Source: Acidilobaceae archaeon (GTDB lineage Archaea; Thermoproteota; Thermoprotei_A; Sulfolobales; Acidilobaceae). From it: DNA of 39,902 nucleotides. The notes under the pieces are model-generated. The model did not search any database, was not told the DNA's origin, and was given only the letters and a program-made list of their open reading frames with translations. Each line of letters opens with the position of its first letter. The stretch's first letter is position 1. The stretch is taken from NCBI GenBank assembly GCA_027046245.1, contig JALTZJ010000059.1:1-39902 (forward strand). The letters run 5' to 3'. This document shows, piece after piece, positions 1 to 7,311 of this stretch. The position numbers and the translations under genes were made by a program.

Positions 1-37
1 GTCCAGCGCTTGGGGTTCCAGTGGAGCTAAAATGCTT

Positions 38-1060
38 TCAGAATCCGAAGAGGCCTCCGAGACCAGAGAGGTCTGTCTCCTCGCCACCCTCCTCTTCCTT
101 CTTCTCTTCTTCCTTCTTCTCCTCCTCGGCCTTAGCCTCGGCGGCCTGCTGCTGGGCCGGCACCTCCTCTATGCCCAGCTCCTTAGCCTTATCGCCCAGA
201 GCCGCTATAACCGCCAGTTCCTCTGCTATTGCCTTGCCTAGAACTGCTTCGGCTGTGTCCCTAGTCAGGAAGCCAGTCTCAGCAGCTACTGCTAGAGTAG
301 CGCGCTCGGCCCTAGTTATTATCTCTACCACGGCCTCGGGTACCGCTAGGTATGCAGACTCGACAGCGACCGTCAGCATCTCTCTGTATGCGTCTATCAA
401 GTCACTCTTGATCTTCTCTAAGTCCACGTATAGCTCCTCTTGAGGTATGAGTATGCCCCCGTCTAGGGCGGCTTTCAGCTTTATTCCCGCCTCGAAGGGT
501 GTTATGCCCAGAGTGAGCAGCAAGCCCGCTAGCTCCTCGCTTATTACATCGCCAGGCTTAGCCACGACGGTATCCTTAGGAATGTATATCTTGCCTTCCC
601 TAACCTGATATTGTATCCTCAGCTTTCCGAAGGTGCTAAGGATCGGGCCTGGAGTCAGATTTGTCTCGCCCTGCGGTATAACTATCTCTTTCTCTGCTAC
701 CATGCCTGGCTTCGCAGGTATCGGTATCTTCTCCTTCTCAAGCAGCCTGGCAAGCTTGAAGGGATTCATATCAGTGAAGAGTAGCATTATCTGCCCTCTA
801 AGGAGCTGGTCTAGAGTTTCATCGTCAATGTCTATTCCCGCTTCCCTCATGGCCCTTATTATTAGATTCTTCTTAGCCACCTTGAAGACTATCTGCCTCC
901 TAAGCTTCTTCCTAATCTTCTGAACGACATTTGTCGGCGTCCCCGTAAGGTCTGCTATCCCTACTACAGGGTACTTCGTGAATAGATCTTTGAGCTCCTG
1001 AACTACTCTAATCTTCCACTCGGGTATGCCCTTTTCCCTTTTATATGTTACAGCAGCCAT
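38..1060 (-). CDS. rpl10: Large ribosomal subunit protein uL10 (acidic protein P0)
   Basis: Stalk base protein of the 50S subunit. It binds 23S rRNA and carries the L12 dimers that recruit translation GTPases. The 340-residue length, long C-terminal extension and acidic alanine/glutamate-rich hinge ending in GLGGLFGF are the archaeal/eukaryotic P0 form, longer than bacterial L10. The rRNA-binding domain is roughly residues 1-110 (for example EWKIRVVQELKDLF and DLTGTP), followed by the archaeal insertion domain. It starts with ATG 17 bases after rpl1 and is the last complete gene of a minus-strand secE-nusG-rpl11-rpl1-rpl10 series. By usual archaeal order rpl12 would follow, just outside the window. 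Identity is very secure. Confidence 0.97.
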   Translation of the reverse strand: MAAVTYKREKGIPEWKIRVVQELKDLFTKYPVVGIADLTGTPTNVVQKIRKKLRRQIVFKVAKKNLIIRAMREAGIDIDDETLDQLLRGQIMLLFTDMNPFKLARLLEKEKIPIPAKPGMVAEKEIVIPQGETNLTPGPILSTFGKLRIQYQVREGKIYIPKDTVVAKPGDVISEELAGLLLTLGITPFEAGIKLKAALDGGILIPQEELYVDLEKIKSDLIDAYREMLTVAVESAYLAVPEAVVEIITRAERATLAVAAETGFLTRDTAEAVLGKAIAEELAVIAALGDKAKELGIEEVPAQQQAAEAKAEEEKKEEEKKEEEGGEETDLSGLGGLFGF

Positions 1061-1077
1061 TCCCGGCCACCCCGAAT

Positions 1078-1716
1078 TTAGACTGCCACCTGGACAGGTA
1101 TTCCCATGGTCTTCTTCACATACACCCTCTTTATCTTCTGCCTACCAAGCCTATTCTCTACTACCTGGAGCACCGCTTTTACGTTATCAGCTATTTCCTC
1201 GGGCTTCATGTCCTCGGTACCCACCCTACACATTATCTGGGGCTGGTTCCTCAACCTAACCCAAACAGCCCTCTTGAATCTCTCGATAACCTCTGATATG
1301 TTAGCGTTTGGAGGCACAGGAGTAGGAGCCTTACCCCTAGGACCTAGTGCCGGACCCAATGTAGCACCTGCTAATCCCATTAGATCTGCCCTTACGAGAA
1401 CCCAGTCGCACCTCTTAGCAATTTTCTTCGCAGCCTTCCTATTGCCCCTTAGCTGCTGTAGATCCTGGCGTGTGAAAACCTCGACACCAGCCTCTCTAGC
1501 CTTTACAGCCATGTCTCCGTCAGCAACAACGCATATCCTCGGCTCCTTGGGCGGCTTGTGGGGCAGGTAAACTATCTCCCTTATCCTAGCCTCCGGACTC
1601 CTCAGATCCACATCCTTCAAGGCTATGATTAAGTCTATAGACTGCTTGAAGCGCCTTGGCTTACCGAGCTTGAGAGCCTTATTCACCGCCTCGAGTACCT
1701 TATCCGGATCCGCCAA
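1078..1716 (-). CDS. rpl1: Large ribosomal subunit protein uL1
   Basis: L1 stalk protein that contacts E-site tRNA during translocation. In methanogens L1 also represses its own mRNA. The 212 residues match archaeal L1 across the whole length. The signature LMGLAGATLGPALGPRGKAPTP region lies at about residues 112-133, followed by a C-terminal KKTMGIPV segment. The start is TTG at 1716, preceded by GGGGGTG nine bases upstream. A TATA box at 1813-1822 gives it its own promoter and a leader of about 75 bases, separate from the L11 gene upstream. That leader contains a strong inverted repeat (separate entry). Co-transcribed with rpl10. Confidence 0.97.
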   Translation of the reverse strand: MADPDKVLEAVNKALKLGKPRRFKQSIDLIIALKDVDLRSPEARIREIVYLPHKPPKEPRICVVADGDMAVKAREAGVEVFTRQDLQQLRGNRKAAKKIAKRCDWVLVRADLMGLAGATLGPALGPRGKAPTPVPPNANISEVIERFKRAVWVRLRNQPQIMCRVGTEDMKPEEIADNVKAVLQVVENRLGRQKIKRVYVKKTMGIPVQVAV

Positions 1717-1828
1717 GACAATTCACACCCCCAGCGGGCCCGGGAGGGCCCTCCTCCACGCCCGGGGGTCTGCGGGCGTGGAGTCTGGTTGAGGAGGGGA
1801 TACGGGGGGAACTTATAAATATGGGGGC
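1717..1828 (-). promoter_or_regulatory. rpl1 promoter and structured mRNA leader
   Basis: The rpl11-rpl1 gap is 112 bases. Read on the minus strand it begins with a TATA box (TTTATAAG, 1813-1822) that predicts a start of transcription near 1790. It then has a perfect 11-bp inverted repeat (CTCCACGCCCG at 1754-1764 with CGGGCGTGGAG at 1773-1783, 8-base loop), then GC-rich palindromic sequence and the rpl1 ribosome binding site. The repeat and promoter are seen directly. A role as an L1-binding autoregulatory site or attenuator is inferred from L1 autoregulation known in Methanococcus. Confidence 0.55.
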
Positions 1829-2155
1829 CTACTCCTCTGCCTCCTCCCACTTCTTTTCGTACTTAGCCAGTATCGCGTCGTAGAGACCTTCCTCTACCTC
1901 CCTGGTCACCTGTTTTGGATCCTTGCCGTCAACAGTTACTCCTATGCTCCTAGCGCTGCCGAGTATAGTCTTAACAGCTGCCTTCAGAGTCTTAGCCAGG
2001 AGGTCTGGCTTCTTCTCAATCGCTATCTCCACTATCTTCTCGAAGGGGAGGTCGCCTATCTTCTGGTGCATGGGGTCGCCGCTTGGAGCCTTAGCCCCCA
2101 CAGCCTTGAGGAGCAGCTGTGTTGCCGAGGGCTTAACCTGACCCCCTTTACCCAT
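1829..2155 (-). CDS. rpl11: Ribosomal protein uL11, N-terminal domain missing
   Basis: Only about 108 residues, where archaeal L11 is usually about 160-170. From [11 protein letters not shown] onward the protein aligns closely with the linker and C-terminal rRNA-binding domain of crenarchaeal L11 ([26 protein letters not shown]-like [19 protein letters not shown], and a C-terminal KKWEEAEE). The N-terminal segment MGKGGQVKP resembles the GG-x-x-KP just before the GPPLGP motif, then jumps to the S/T-rich linker. About 57 residues that contact elongation factors and hold the thiostrepton site in bacteria are absent. The gap to nusG is only about 60 bases, with an in-frame TAA seven codons upstream, so no frameshifted domain is hidden there. 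The gene follows nusG and shares its operon. Confidence 0.85.
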   Translation of the reverse strand: MGKGGQVKPSATQLLLKAVGAKAPSGDPMHQKIGDLPFEKIVEIAIEKKPDLLAKTLKAAVKTILGSARSIGVTVDGKDPKQVTREVEEGLYDAILAKYEKKWEEAEE

Positions 2156-2214
2156 GCTACCGCACCACCCCGGTTACTGCTCACCGGGCTTTCTGGGGGC
2201 TTATTACTGCACCG

Positions 2215-2697
2215 CTAGGATTCTTCTTCCAGAGGCTTCACATCCTCTATGGGAAGGGTAACTGTCCCTCTAAATGTCTGCTCCGCCAGGGTTATTGACA
2301 CCTGGTTCCTCTGAGCATCAACCTCTTCCACGGTACCAATCATGCCTTTGAAGGGGCCAGAGATTATTTCGACCTTCTGGCCTCTTCTCAGTGAAGGTAT
2401 CTCCTGCTTCGGCTTCGCAATACCCAGAACTTCCTCGAATCTCATGAGTATCGGCCTCTTCCTCTTAACATACCTTACACCCCTAACCGCCTCTGTTACA
2501 TCGCCCAAGTCGCCGACTTCTAGTATAACGTAACCCTTTATCCTAGCAGGAACGATAATACTCCTAACATCAAGGCCTAGCTCCTGGGCCCTCTCGTTTA
2601 TGACCAGGGCAACCCTGGGCTCCATCCCCGCGACAACAGTTACCGCATAGAACCTGCTAGTCCTCTTAGGAGCCTGAGCTTCCAAGCCCCGGAGCAC
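2215..2697 (-). CDS. nusG: Transcription elongation factor NusG/Spt5
   Basis: The archaeal Spt5 homologue, which pairs with Spt4, binds the RNA polymerase clamp and raises processivity. The NGN domain covers roughly residues 14-95 (RFYAVTVVAGMEPRVA at its start, KGYVILEV in the middle). A single KOW domain is at about 102-150 (GQKVEIISGPFKGMIGTVEEVD). The 160-residue length is typical for archaeal NusG. It sits directly between secE and rpl11, the conserved archaeal and bacterial order. The start is taken at 2697; a few N-terminal residues before RTSRFYAV are uncertain. Confidence 0.96.
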   Translation of the reverse strand: MLRGLEAQAPKRTSRFYAVTVVAGMEPRVALVINERAQELGLDVRSIIVPARIKGYVILEVGDLGDVTEAVRGVRYVKRKRPILMRFEEVLGIAKPKQEIPSLRRGQKVEIISGPFKGMIGTVEEVDAQRNQVSITLAEQTFRGTVTLPIEDVKPLEEES

Positions 2698-2704
2698 CCC
2701 CTCC

Positions 2705-2893
2705 TCATGGAGCAGTTAGGAGCACATAGGCTAAGTGTATTAGATACCCTATGCCGCCTACGAGTATGAAGCCTAGGAAGTTAAGCCTTAGAAGCAGGCT
2801 GTACTCCTCATCGTCGGGCCGCCTGGCGAGCCTCAATATTAGCCTCCAAGTGTTCACATAATCTTTAACCTTGCCCGTGAGAGAGGAAGCCAT
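2705..2893 (-). CDS. secE: Preprotein translocase subunit SecE (Sec61-gamma)
   Basis: A 62-residue single-pass membrane protein that clamps the SecY channel. It has an amphipathic N-terminal helix (KVKDYVNTWRLILRLARRPDDEEY) containing the conserved RP-x-x-x-E region of Sec61-gamma, followed by one membrane helix at about residues 39-59 (FLGFILVGGIGYLIHLAYVL). It starts with ATG and lies eight bases from nusG. Length and topology match archaeal SecE. Confidence 0.93.
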   Translation of the reverse strand: MASSLTGKVKDYVNTWRLILRLARRPDDEEYSLLLRLNFLGFILVGGIGYLIHLAYVLLTAP

Positions 2894-2935
2894 TACTCTA
2901 GTGCACCCCCGCGACCCCAGCCTGCTGTCACGCCT

Positions 2936-3460
2936 TTAAGCGGCTTCCCTCTTATCCCCTAATAGCCTCTTAGCCTCTTCAATGAGGCGCCTCATGTTGC
3001 GCCAGTGGCTACCCTCCCAGTACACCTTTCCGCATCTTGTGCAAACGTAGAACACATTATTTGCCTCCAGGCTTTGGGGAGGTACTCTACCCGATACGAC
3101 CCTTTTATCCCTAACCTCTACTAGCTCGCCATTGCAAACCGGGCATCTGCTCCTCCTAGGGTCTAACTCCAGCCTAATTCTAGCCTTTGCCGCGAGCTCC
3201 GCCAGCCTAGACACTTTTTCTTGCTCCTCTATTAGGATAGCGTTCAACCCCCTCTTCCTAGCACGCCAGTAGAGGCCTCTGTCTCCCGTCACTATAGTTC
3301 TTCCCGTCTTCTCGGCTATCCTAAGTATCTGCCAGTCAGAGTAGCTACTACTGTAGAGCGTGTCGTAGCCAAGAATTCTAAGCCACTTTGCCAGGTGCCC
3401 TAGCATAGAATCTACTATAAAAGCATTATGCAAACGCTCTCCTCGCCTACCTGCACTCAA
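2936..3460 (-). CDS. Mut7-C family RNase (PIN-like) with zinc ribbon
   Basis: A COG1656/DUF82-type protein. The N-terminal Mut7-C domain has a PIN-like nuclease fold (FIVDSMLGHLAKWLRILGYD at about residues 14-33, TIVTGDRG at 55-62). A C-terminal zinc ribbon has CPVC and CTRC pairs at about residues 106-109 and 140-143. PIN-like nucleases use acidic residues, and D17, D32 and D60 are candidates. The protein is 174 residues from TTG 3460. This start overlaps the stop of the CBS-domain gene by three bases in a TTGA, implying translational coupling. A TTG at 3433 is an alternative because homologues usually begin shortly before FIVD. Substrate in archaea is unknown. Confidence 0.82.
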   Translation of the reverse strand: MSAGRRGERLHNAFIVDSMLGHLAKWLRILGYDTLYSSSYSDWQILRIAEKTGRTIVTGDRGLYWRARKRGLNAILIEEQEKVSRLAELAAKARIRLELDPRRSRCPVCNGELVEVRDKRVVSGRVPPQSLEANNVFYVCTRCGKVYWEGSHWRNMRRLIEEAKRLLGDKREAA

Positions 3461-4311
3461 GGTTTTAACCCACCTTCTAGCAGGAAGCGGGCTAGCTCCA
3501 CCCCGCTTATGAAGCCGACGGGCATGTCACCGTCAACCACAATAGCTGCCCGGTACCTCTTCTCCAGCATCTTAGCAGCCGCCTCGGCGATGCTAGCTTC
3601 TGGATCGACAATTGGGGGCCTTAGCTTCACGGCATCAGCTACAACCACGTATTTCAGGGGGGTTATCCTTTTAGGTTCCCCCCTAGCAGCTTCATAATAA
3701 GCTATGAACACGTTTGCTATCTCATCGATGCCAACGACCCCTATGAATCGGCCCTCATCAAGCACAGGCACAACGCTTATACTGTACTCGTTTAGCAGCT
3801 GCCTTACATGGAATATCCTCGTCTGGAGGTTAACGCTTACAAGGAAGCTCCTCATATGATCACTTACCCTCGCATCGGCAGCCTCGGGGAGGTCGCTGAC
3901 AAGCCTCGCCAAGTCCCATCTCTGGAGCAGCGCGACAGGCTCGCCATTTCTAAGCACAGGTACACTCGTAAAGTCGCCCTTAACCATGTACTCCAACGCC
4001 TCTCTAAGGGAAGCTTCTATGCCGATGCTAACAAGAGGCTCGCTCATGAAGCTGCTGGCGTGTATACCACCTATATAAGCCTGCTTGGTCCTCATAGTTC
4101 CAAGCTTGAATATCACGTCTCTCAGGGTCATTATACCTCGCGCCTTGCCCTCCTCAGTGAGAATCGCCCTATCAGTCTTGTACCGGTCTATCACGCTGAG
4201 AACCTCAGCTAAACTATAATCCTTGTCCATCGCCGGATACTCCTTCGAAGCTATCTCGAAGGCCCTAGCTTCAAGAGCCTCCTTAACACCCATTCCCTCC
4301 GGCACCCCCAA
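3457..4311 (-). CDS. Four-CBS-domain protein
   Basis: The 284 residues are almost entirely four CBS motifs, at about residues 25-80, 89-143, 150-208 and 222-280. They normally form two Bateman modules that bind AMP, ATP, NAD or S-adenosylmethionine and sense energy status. There is no attached catalytic domain. Each motif ends in the usual strand-helix pattern, such as GIMTLRDVI, ALLQRWDL, GVVGIDEI and GFISGVEL. TTG 4311 begins the open frame, but ATG 4293 has GGGGGTG nine bases upstream and is a good alternative start. It is coupled to the downstream Mut7-C gene and divergent from the DUF72 gene. The ligand and partner cannot be read from sequence. Confidence 0.85.
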   Translation of the reverse strand: MGVPEGMGVKEALEARAFEIASKEYPAMDKDYSLAEVLSVIDRYKTDRAILTEEGKARGIMTLRDVIFKLGTMRTKQAYIGGIHASSFMSEPLVSIGIEASLREALEYMVKGDFTSVPVLRNGEPVALLQRWDLARLVSDLPEAADARVSDHMRSFLVSVNLQTRIFHVRQLLNEYSISVVPVLDEGRFIGVVGIDEIANVFIAYYEAARGEPKRITPLKYVVVADAVKLRPPIVDPEASIAEAAAKMLEKRYRAAIVVDGDMPVGFISGVELARFLLEGGLKP

Positions 4312-4343
4312 GACCCCATTAAGAGTCTAGGACTCATAACGTT

Positions 4344-5117
4344 ATGGTGAACAGGGCCGTGGCCGCGGGCGCAACAAAAGTTGGAACCTGCGGATTCCAG
4401 AGAGCGAGGAGGCTCCACTACTCTAACCTTGACGCTGTAGAGGTTCAGCAGACATTCTATGACCCTCCACCGCCTGAGAGGCTTGAGGCGTGGAGGAGCG
4501 AGGCGCCCAAGGAGTTCGAGTTCACCGTGAAGGCATGGATGCTAGTTACACACGAGTACAATAGCAGGCTGTGGAGGAGGCTGAAGAGGAGCGTTCCCGG
4601 CGACCCCAGGGAGTATGGAGGCTTCAAGCTCAATGAGAGAACCCTGTGGGCCTGGAACGTGACACTAGAGGCCGCGAGAACCCTTAAGGCTAGAGTGATA
4701 GTGGTCCAGACTCCGCCTAGCTTCGGATACAGCCCCGAGAACGCGGATAGAATCGTGAAGTTCTTCAAGGAGGTTCCGAGGAACGGGTTCCTCATCTCAT
4801 GGGAGCCCCGTGGCACATGGTGGGATCTCCGCGAGGAACTATACGATACCGCTAGGAGAGCAGGCCTTCTAGTGGCGGGCGACGTTCTCAGGGGCAGACT
4901 ACCCCCTAGGGACCAGGAAGTGTTATACGCGAGACTTCACGGCTTAGGAGGAGGCGAGGTCAACTACAAATATAAATATTCAGATGAAGATCTCATGAGG
5001 CTCTCGAACATAATAGTTAGCGGGGGCTTCAAGGAATCATATATAATGTTCAACAATGTTCACGCCTATGATGACGCTGTACGACTCAAGAAGCTACTGA
5101 GTAGCCTGAAACCCTAA
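4344..5117 (+). CDS. DUF72 (YecE-like) family protein
   Basis: A TIM-barrel-like protein of the COG1801/DUF72 family, of unknown biochemical function. Family marks are VGTCGFQRARRLHYSNLDAVEVQQTFYDPP near the N-terminus, FTVKAWMLVTHE at about residues 60-71, SWEPRG at 151-156, YARLHGLGG at 196-204 and a C-terminal FNNVHAYDDAV. The 257-residue length is normal. It starts at ATG 4344 (GTG 4347 follows at once), divergent from the CBS protein gene, with only 32 bases between them. Family assignment is firm; no activity is claimed. Confidence 0.88.
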   Translation: MVNRAVAAGATKVGTCGFQRARRLHYSNLDAVEVQQTFYDPPPPERLEAWRSEAPKEFEFTVKAWMLVTHEYNSRLWRRLKRSVPGDPREYGGFKLNERTLWAWNVTLEAARTLKARVIVVQTPPSFGYSPENADRIVKFFKEVPRNGFLISWEPRGTWWDLREELYDTARRAGLLVAGDVLRGRLPPRDQEVLYARLHGLGGGEVNYKYKYSDEDLMRLSNIIVSGGFKESYIMFNNVHAYDDAVRLKKLLSSLKP

Positions 5118-5143
5118 AATCCGGCCCAGGCTAAAATTAGAGT

Positions 5144-5241
5144 GTGGACCCCGCTATCCGATGAGCCCCGCGGCATCCGCGGCGGGCCACAGCTGGGAGG
5201 GCCCGTGGGGTAGGCCGCGGTGAGGGATGAAGGGGTCCCAC
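5144..5241 (+). ncRNA. Candidate structured RNA, unclassified
   Basis: A markedly GC-rich stretch between two genes. Its ends form a 9-bp stem with one bulge (GTGGACCCC at 5144-5152 with GGGGTCCCAC at 5232-5241). Inside are an ATCC/GGAT helix next to GAUGA and UGAG segments that nearly make a kink-turn, a CCGCGG hairpin with a 3-base loop (5168-5182), and a CCAC/GTGG hairpin. A TATA-like CTAAAAT at 5113-5119 would place transcription start near 5141. It does not match tRNA, 5S, SRP or RNase P signatures that I know. It could instead be a structured leader of the following small Zn-finger gene. Strand is inferred from the TATA position. Confidence 0.4.
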
Positions 5242-5302
5242 CTCAAGCTAACCCCACTTAAGCTCTCTGCACGCGAGTCCTCCCAGCGTGTGGGTGGTCT
5301 AG

Positions 5303-5563
5303 ATGCCCCGCGGGGTGCTTTCGTGGCTCCGCTGCTCTCTCTGCGGCCGCAGCCCTGCTATAGAGGAGTGCAGCTTGTGGCGGTGGGGGCCTCTCTGCGC
5401 ATACTGCGCTGAAGCACTGAGAGGCCTAGGCCTCTGCGGAGGCCCTCCGGGGAAAGCTAGGCGGGCACTCACTAGGCAGTTAGAAGTTAATGAGCGCCTC
5501 CTAGAATCCCTGAGGAGCAGGAGCACTGCTAGGGGGAAGGCTAGGAGAGGTAAATCCAGGTAA
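5303..5563 (+). CDS. Small CxxC zinc-finger-like protein
   Basis: An 86-residue basic protein, not assigned to a family. It has four cysteines in two pairs (CSLC at about residues 11-14 and CAYC at 32-35) that could hold one zinc, followed by a charged helical tail ending GKARRGKSR. The ATG at 5303 follows a GGGTGGT ribosome binding site. It lies after the structured GC-rich segment and converges on PCNA with an 11-base gap. The Cys spacing and absence of a better overlapping frame make it a plausible gene, perhaps nucleic acid-binding. Function is not inferred further. Confidence 0.55.
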   Translation: MPRGVLSWLRCSLCGRSPAIEECSLWRWGPLCAYCAEALRGLGLCGGPPGKARRALTRQLEVNERLLESLRSRSTARGKARRGKSR

Positions 5564-5574
5564 GGGCTATCCCC

Positions 5575-6327
5575 TTATTCAATGCTTGGGGCAACGTAGA
5601 GGTCCATCCTTTCTCCGTTGGGAAACGTGAACTCTAGCTTAATCGGGTAATCCGTAGAGAACGATACTTTTACTGTATCGGCTGCACCGACAGGTTTGGT
5701 AGCTACCTCTAGTGCCTGCCTAGAGTAGCTAGAGGTAGCTGGCTCGTCGACCTCCAGATCTAGGAGTGCATCCCCCGGCCTCATAACCCACTCATAGCTC
5801 TTCTCTGCTTCGCTAGCTCTAGCAATTACCTCGCCCTCCCTCGCCTCTAGCGTCAGTATATCGGCAACAACTTTAACGTCCTGTATGAGCACCTTTAGAT
5901 CATCGCTTAGCATCGCCATTCTAACCGTTGGCTCAAGTTTTATCTCCTTCATCTCCGGGGGCTGGGTAGATATTATCGGTAGCAGGAACCTCCTGCTAAA
6001 CCCTGTTTTCCTATCCCTGAGCTCGACTACTATAGCTTGCTCCTCCGCGCTATACTGGAATACAAGGTCGTCGTTGCGCGTGGCCCTCTTAACTATTTTA
6101 TGCAGCTCATCAGTTCTTATTAGCAGTCTCGTCTCCTCTTCGACATTATACTCGTCGAAGCTAATCGAGGGCATTTCTAGTATGCTAAGGCTAGTCTTAT
6201 CAGGACTCATAATCCAGGCCTTAACCCCGGCTAGCCCTATTTCTATGATTCCCTCATCGTTTATCTTAGCCATGGTCTGCGCTATGTACTTGAACTTAGT
6301 ACTAGCACTGTACACGAGCTTAAACAA
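5575..6327 (-). CDS. pcn: DNA polymerase sliding clamp PCNA
   Basis: Trimeric ring subunit that tethers polymerase, FEN1 and ligase to DNA. The 250 residues have the two-domain PCNA layout. The N-terminal domain has [18 protein letters not shown] and [11 protein letters not shown], the interdomain loop is at about residues 115-130, and the C-terminal domain ends with [13 protein letters not shown]. It starts with TTG 6327, preceded by a strong GGAGGTGGT site. Crenarchaea often carry several PCNA paralogues that form heterotrimers; which one this is cannot be told here. It is divergent from the 132-residue unknown protein, sharing the AT-rich promoter block at 6366-6400. Confidence 0.95.
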   Translation of the reverse strand: MFKLVYSASTKFKYIAQTMAKINDEGIIEIGLAGVKAWIMSPDKTSLSILEMPSISFDEYNVEEETRLLIRTDELHKIVKRATRNDDLVFQYSAEEQAIVVELRDRKTGFSRRFLLPIISTQPPEMKEIKLEPTVRMAMLSDDLKVLIQDVKVVADILTLEAREGEVIARASEAEKSYEWVMRPGDALLDLEVDEPATSSYSRQALEVATKPVGAADTVKVSFSTDYPIKLEFTFPNGERMDLYVAPSIE

Positions 6328-6365
6328 GTCTAGCCACCACCTCCTGGGTACCCTGACGGCCCCCA

Positions 6366-6400
6366 GGATTAATTCAACTCCTCAAAGCGCTTATTTTAAG
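6366..6400. promoter_or_regulatory. Divergent promoter region, PCNA / unknown protein
   Basis: Two AT-rich boxes lie between the divergent starts: GGATTAATTC around 6366-6375 and CTTATTTTAAG at 6390-6400. The second is nearly symmetric and could serve the plus-strand gene (predicted start near 6420). Either box could serve PCNA on the minus strand. Assignment is by spacing to the start codons only. Confidence 0.45.
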
Positions 6401-6431
6401 GGGTGAAGCACTAACTCTACGCTTTAACGGG

Positions 6432-6830
6432 GTGAACCCCTTGAGCAAAGAGGTAACGATCGAGGTGGATATGGGCAGGTATAAGACTGTAGAGCTAGAG
6501 CTTGGAGAGGCAGAGAAGCTTTTGAGGAAGGTAACTGAGATCCTGGGCTTTGAGAGTCAGGATGTAAACGAGGCGTTTAGGATTATTAGGAACTTTGACG
6601 CCTTCTACGAGATGGCAAGGAAGAAGTTCAAAGACTACATAGTACCTAGCAAATCTATGAATGACATGATACTTGGCCGAGTTATCGTTGACAAGGTAAA
6701 GCTCGCTAAAGAGAGTGAAAAAAGGGTAATCGGGATAGTGTTTGATAGGCGCGTTGAAGAAGATGTAATAGTAAAGGCTCTTGAGGAGTTAGGATACAAG
6801 GTGAAAGTAAAGAGGATAGAGTTCGCGTAG
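6432..6830 (+). CDS. Uncharacterised conserved-looking protein, 132 residues
   Basis: Not recognised. It is a soluble, highly charged alpha/beta protein rich in Lys and Glu. Residues 1-30 begin with a strand (VTIEVDMGRYKTVELELGEA), a helical middle follows, and residues 88-132 look like beta-alpha-beta (GIVFDRRVEEDVIVKALEELGYKVKVKRIEF). GTG 6432 opens the frame, but TTG 6441 has GGGGTG six bases upstream and may be the true start (MSKEVTIEV). It is divergent from PCNA and convergent with the Rpo13-like gene. Its place between replication and transcription genes suggests an informational role, but this is only context. Confidence 0.7.
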   Translation: MNPLSKEVTIEVDMGRYKTVELELGEAEKLLRKVTEILGFESQDVNEAFRIIRNFDAFYEMARKKFKDYIVPSKSMNDMILGRVIVDKVKLAKESEKRVIGIVFDRRVEEDVIVKALEELGYKVKVKRIEFA

Positions 6831-6883
6831 GGACGCGTGCGCTGCCCTAAGCTTTCAATGTTAGATCATGCCGCGGCGAGAGC

Positions 6884-7270
6884 CTACTGGCCCTCCTCCT
6901 GCCTTCCGCTGCTCTTCTTCTTCCTACGTTTAGACCCACCGCTCTTTTTCTTAGCTGAAGCCTTCTTCTTAATCTTCTTTTTAGCAGCGTCGCTTAGCCT
7001 CTGCACTATAAGGTTGTACTCGGCCTTAGCCTCACTTATGGATATAACTCCCTTAGCTACCTTCTCTAATAAATCGGTCACATTAAGCATTACATCTAGA
7101 AGGGCGGGATCAGAGATATCGTATTCAATTCCTATCTCCTCTTCCTCCTCAACAGCCTCGGCGGCTGAGGGCGCCTCTAAACCCTCCACCTCTTCCTCTT
7201 TACCCTCGACTAGTTCGGCTCCAACTCTCTCCTCAGCTTCCTCCTCGGGCTGTACCTCTTCCTCACTCAT
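6884..7270 (-). CDS. rpo13: Probable RNA polymerase subunit Rpo13
   Basis: 128 residues in three parts: a very acidic N-terminal tail, a short helical centre (PALLDVMLNVTDLLEKVAKG, ISISEAKAEYN), and a lysine-rich tail (KKKIKKKASAKKK onward). This matches Rpo13 of Sulfolobus RNA polymerase, which has the same acidic-helical-basic plan and a similar core LLM-x-NTE-x-W-x-x-LLNGKIS-x-DEAK. Rpo13 sits in the polymerase clamp cleft and its basic tail contacts downstream DNA. The start ATG 7270 has AGGGG upstream. The longer frame back to 7330 would overlap the preceding gene and lacks similarity. Low-complexity tails make distant similarity hard to judge. Confidence 0.62.
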   Translation of the reverse strand: MSEEEVQPEEEAEERVGAELVEGKEEEVEGLEAPSAAEAVEEEEEIGIEYDISDPALLDVMLNVTDLLEKVAKGVISISEAKAEYNLIVQRLSDAAKKKIKKKASAKKKSGGSKRRKKKSSGRQEEGQ

Positions 7271-7311
7271 TAGGAAAGCCCCTAACTGTGGCGGTGTGGA
7301 ACCCAGAGGCT

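Noticed and set aside
1754-1783. Hairpin after rpl11 as a bacterial-type terminator
   Set aside because: Archaeal termination relies on T-rich tracts, not hairpins. No T tract follows, and a TATA box precedes it, placing it in the rpl1 leader.
5227-5412. 61-residue frame starting at 5227
   Set aside because: Begins inside the candidate RNA structure and overlaps the better-supported Zn-finger frame at 5303.
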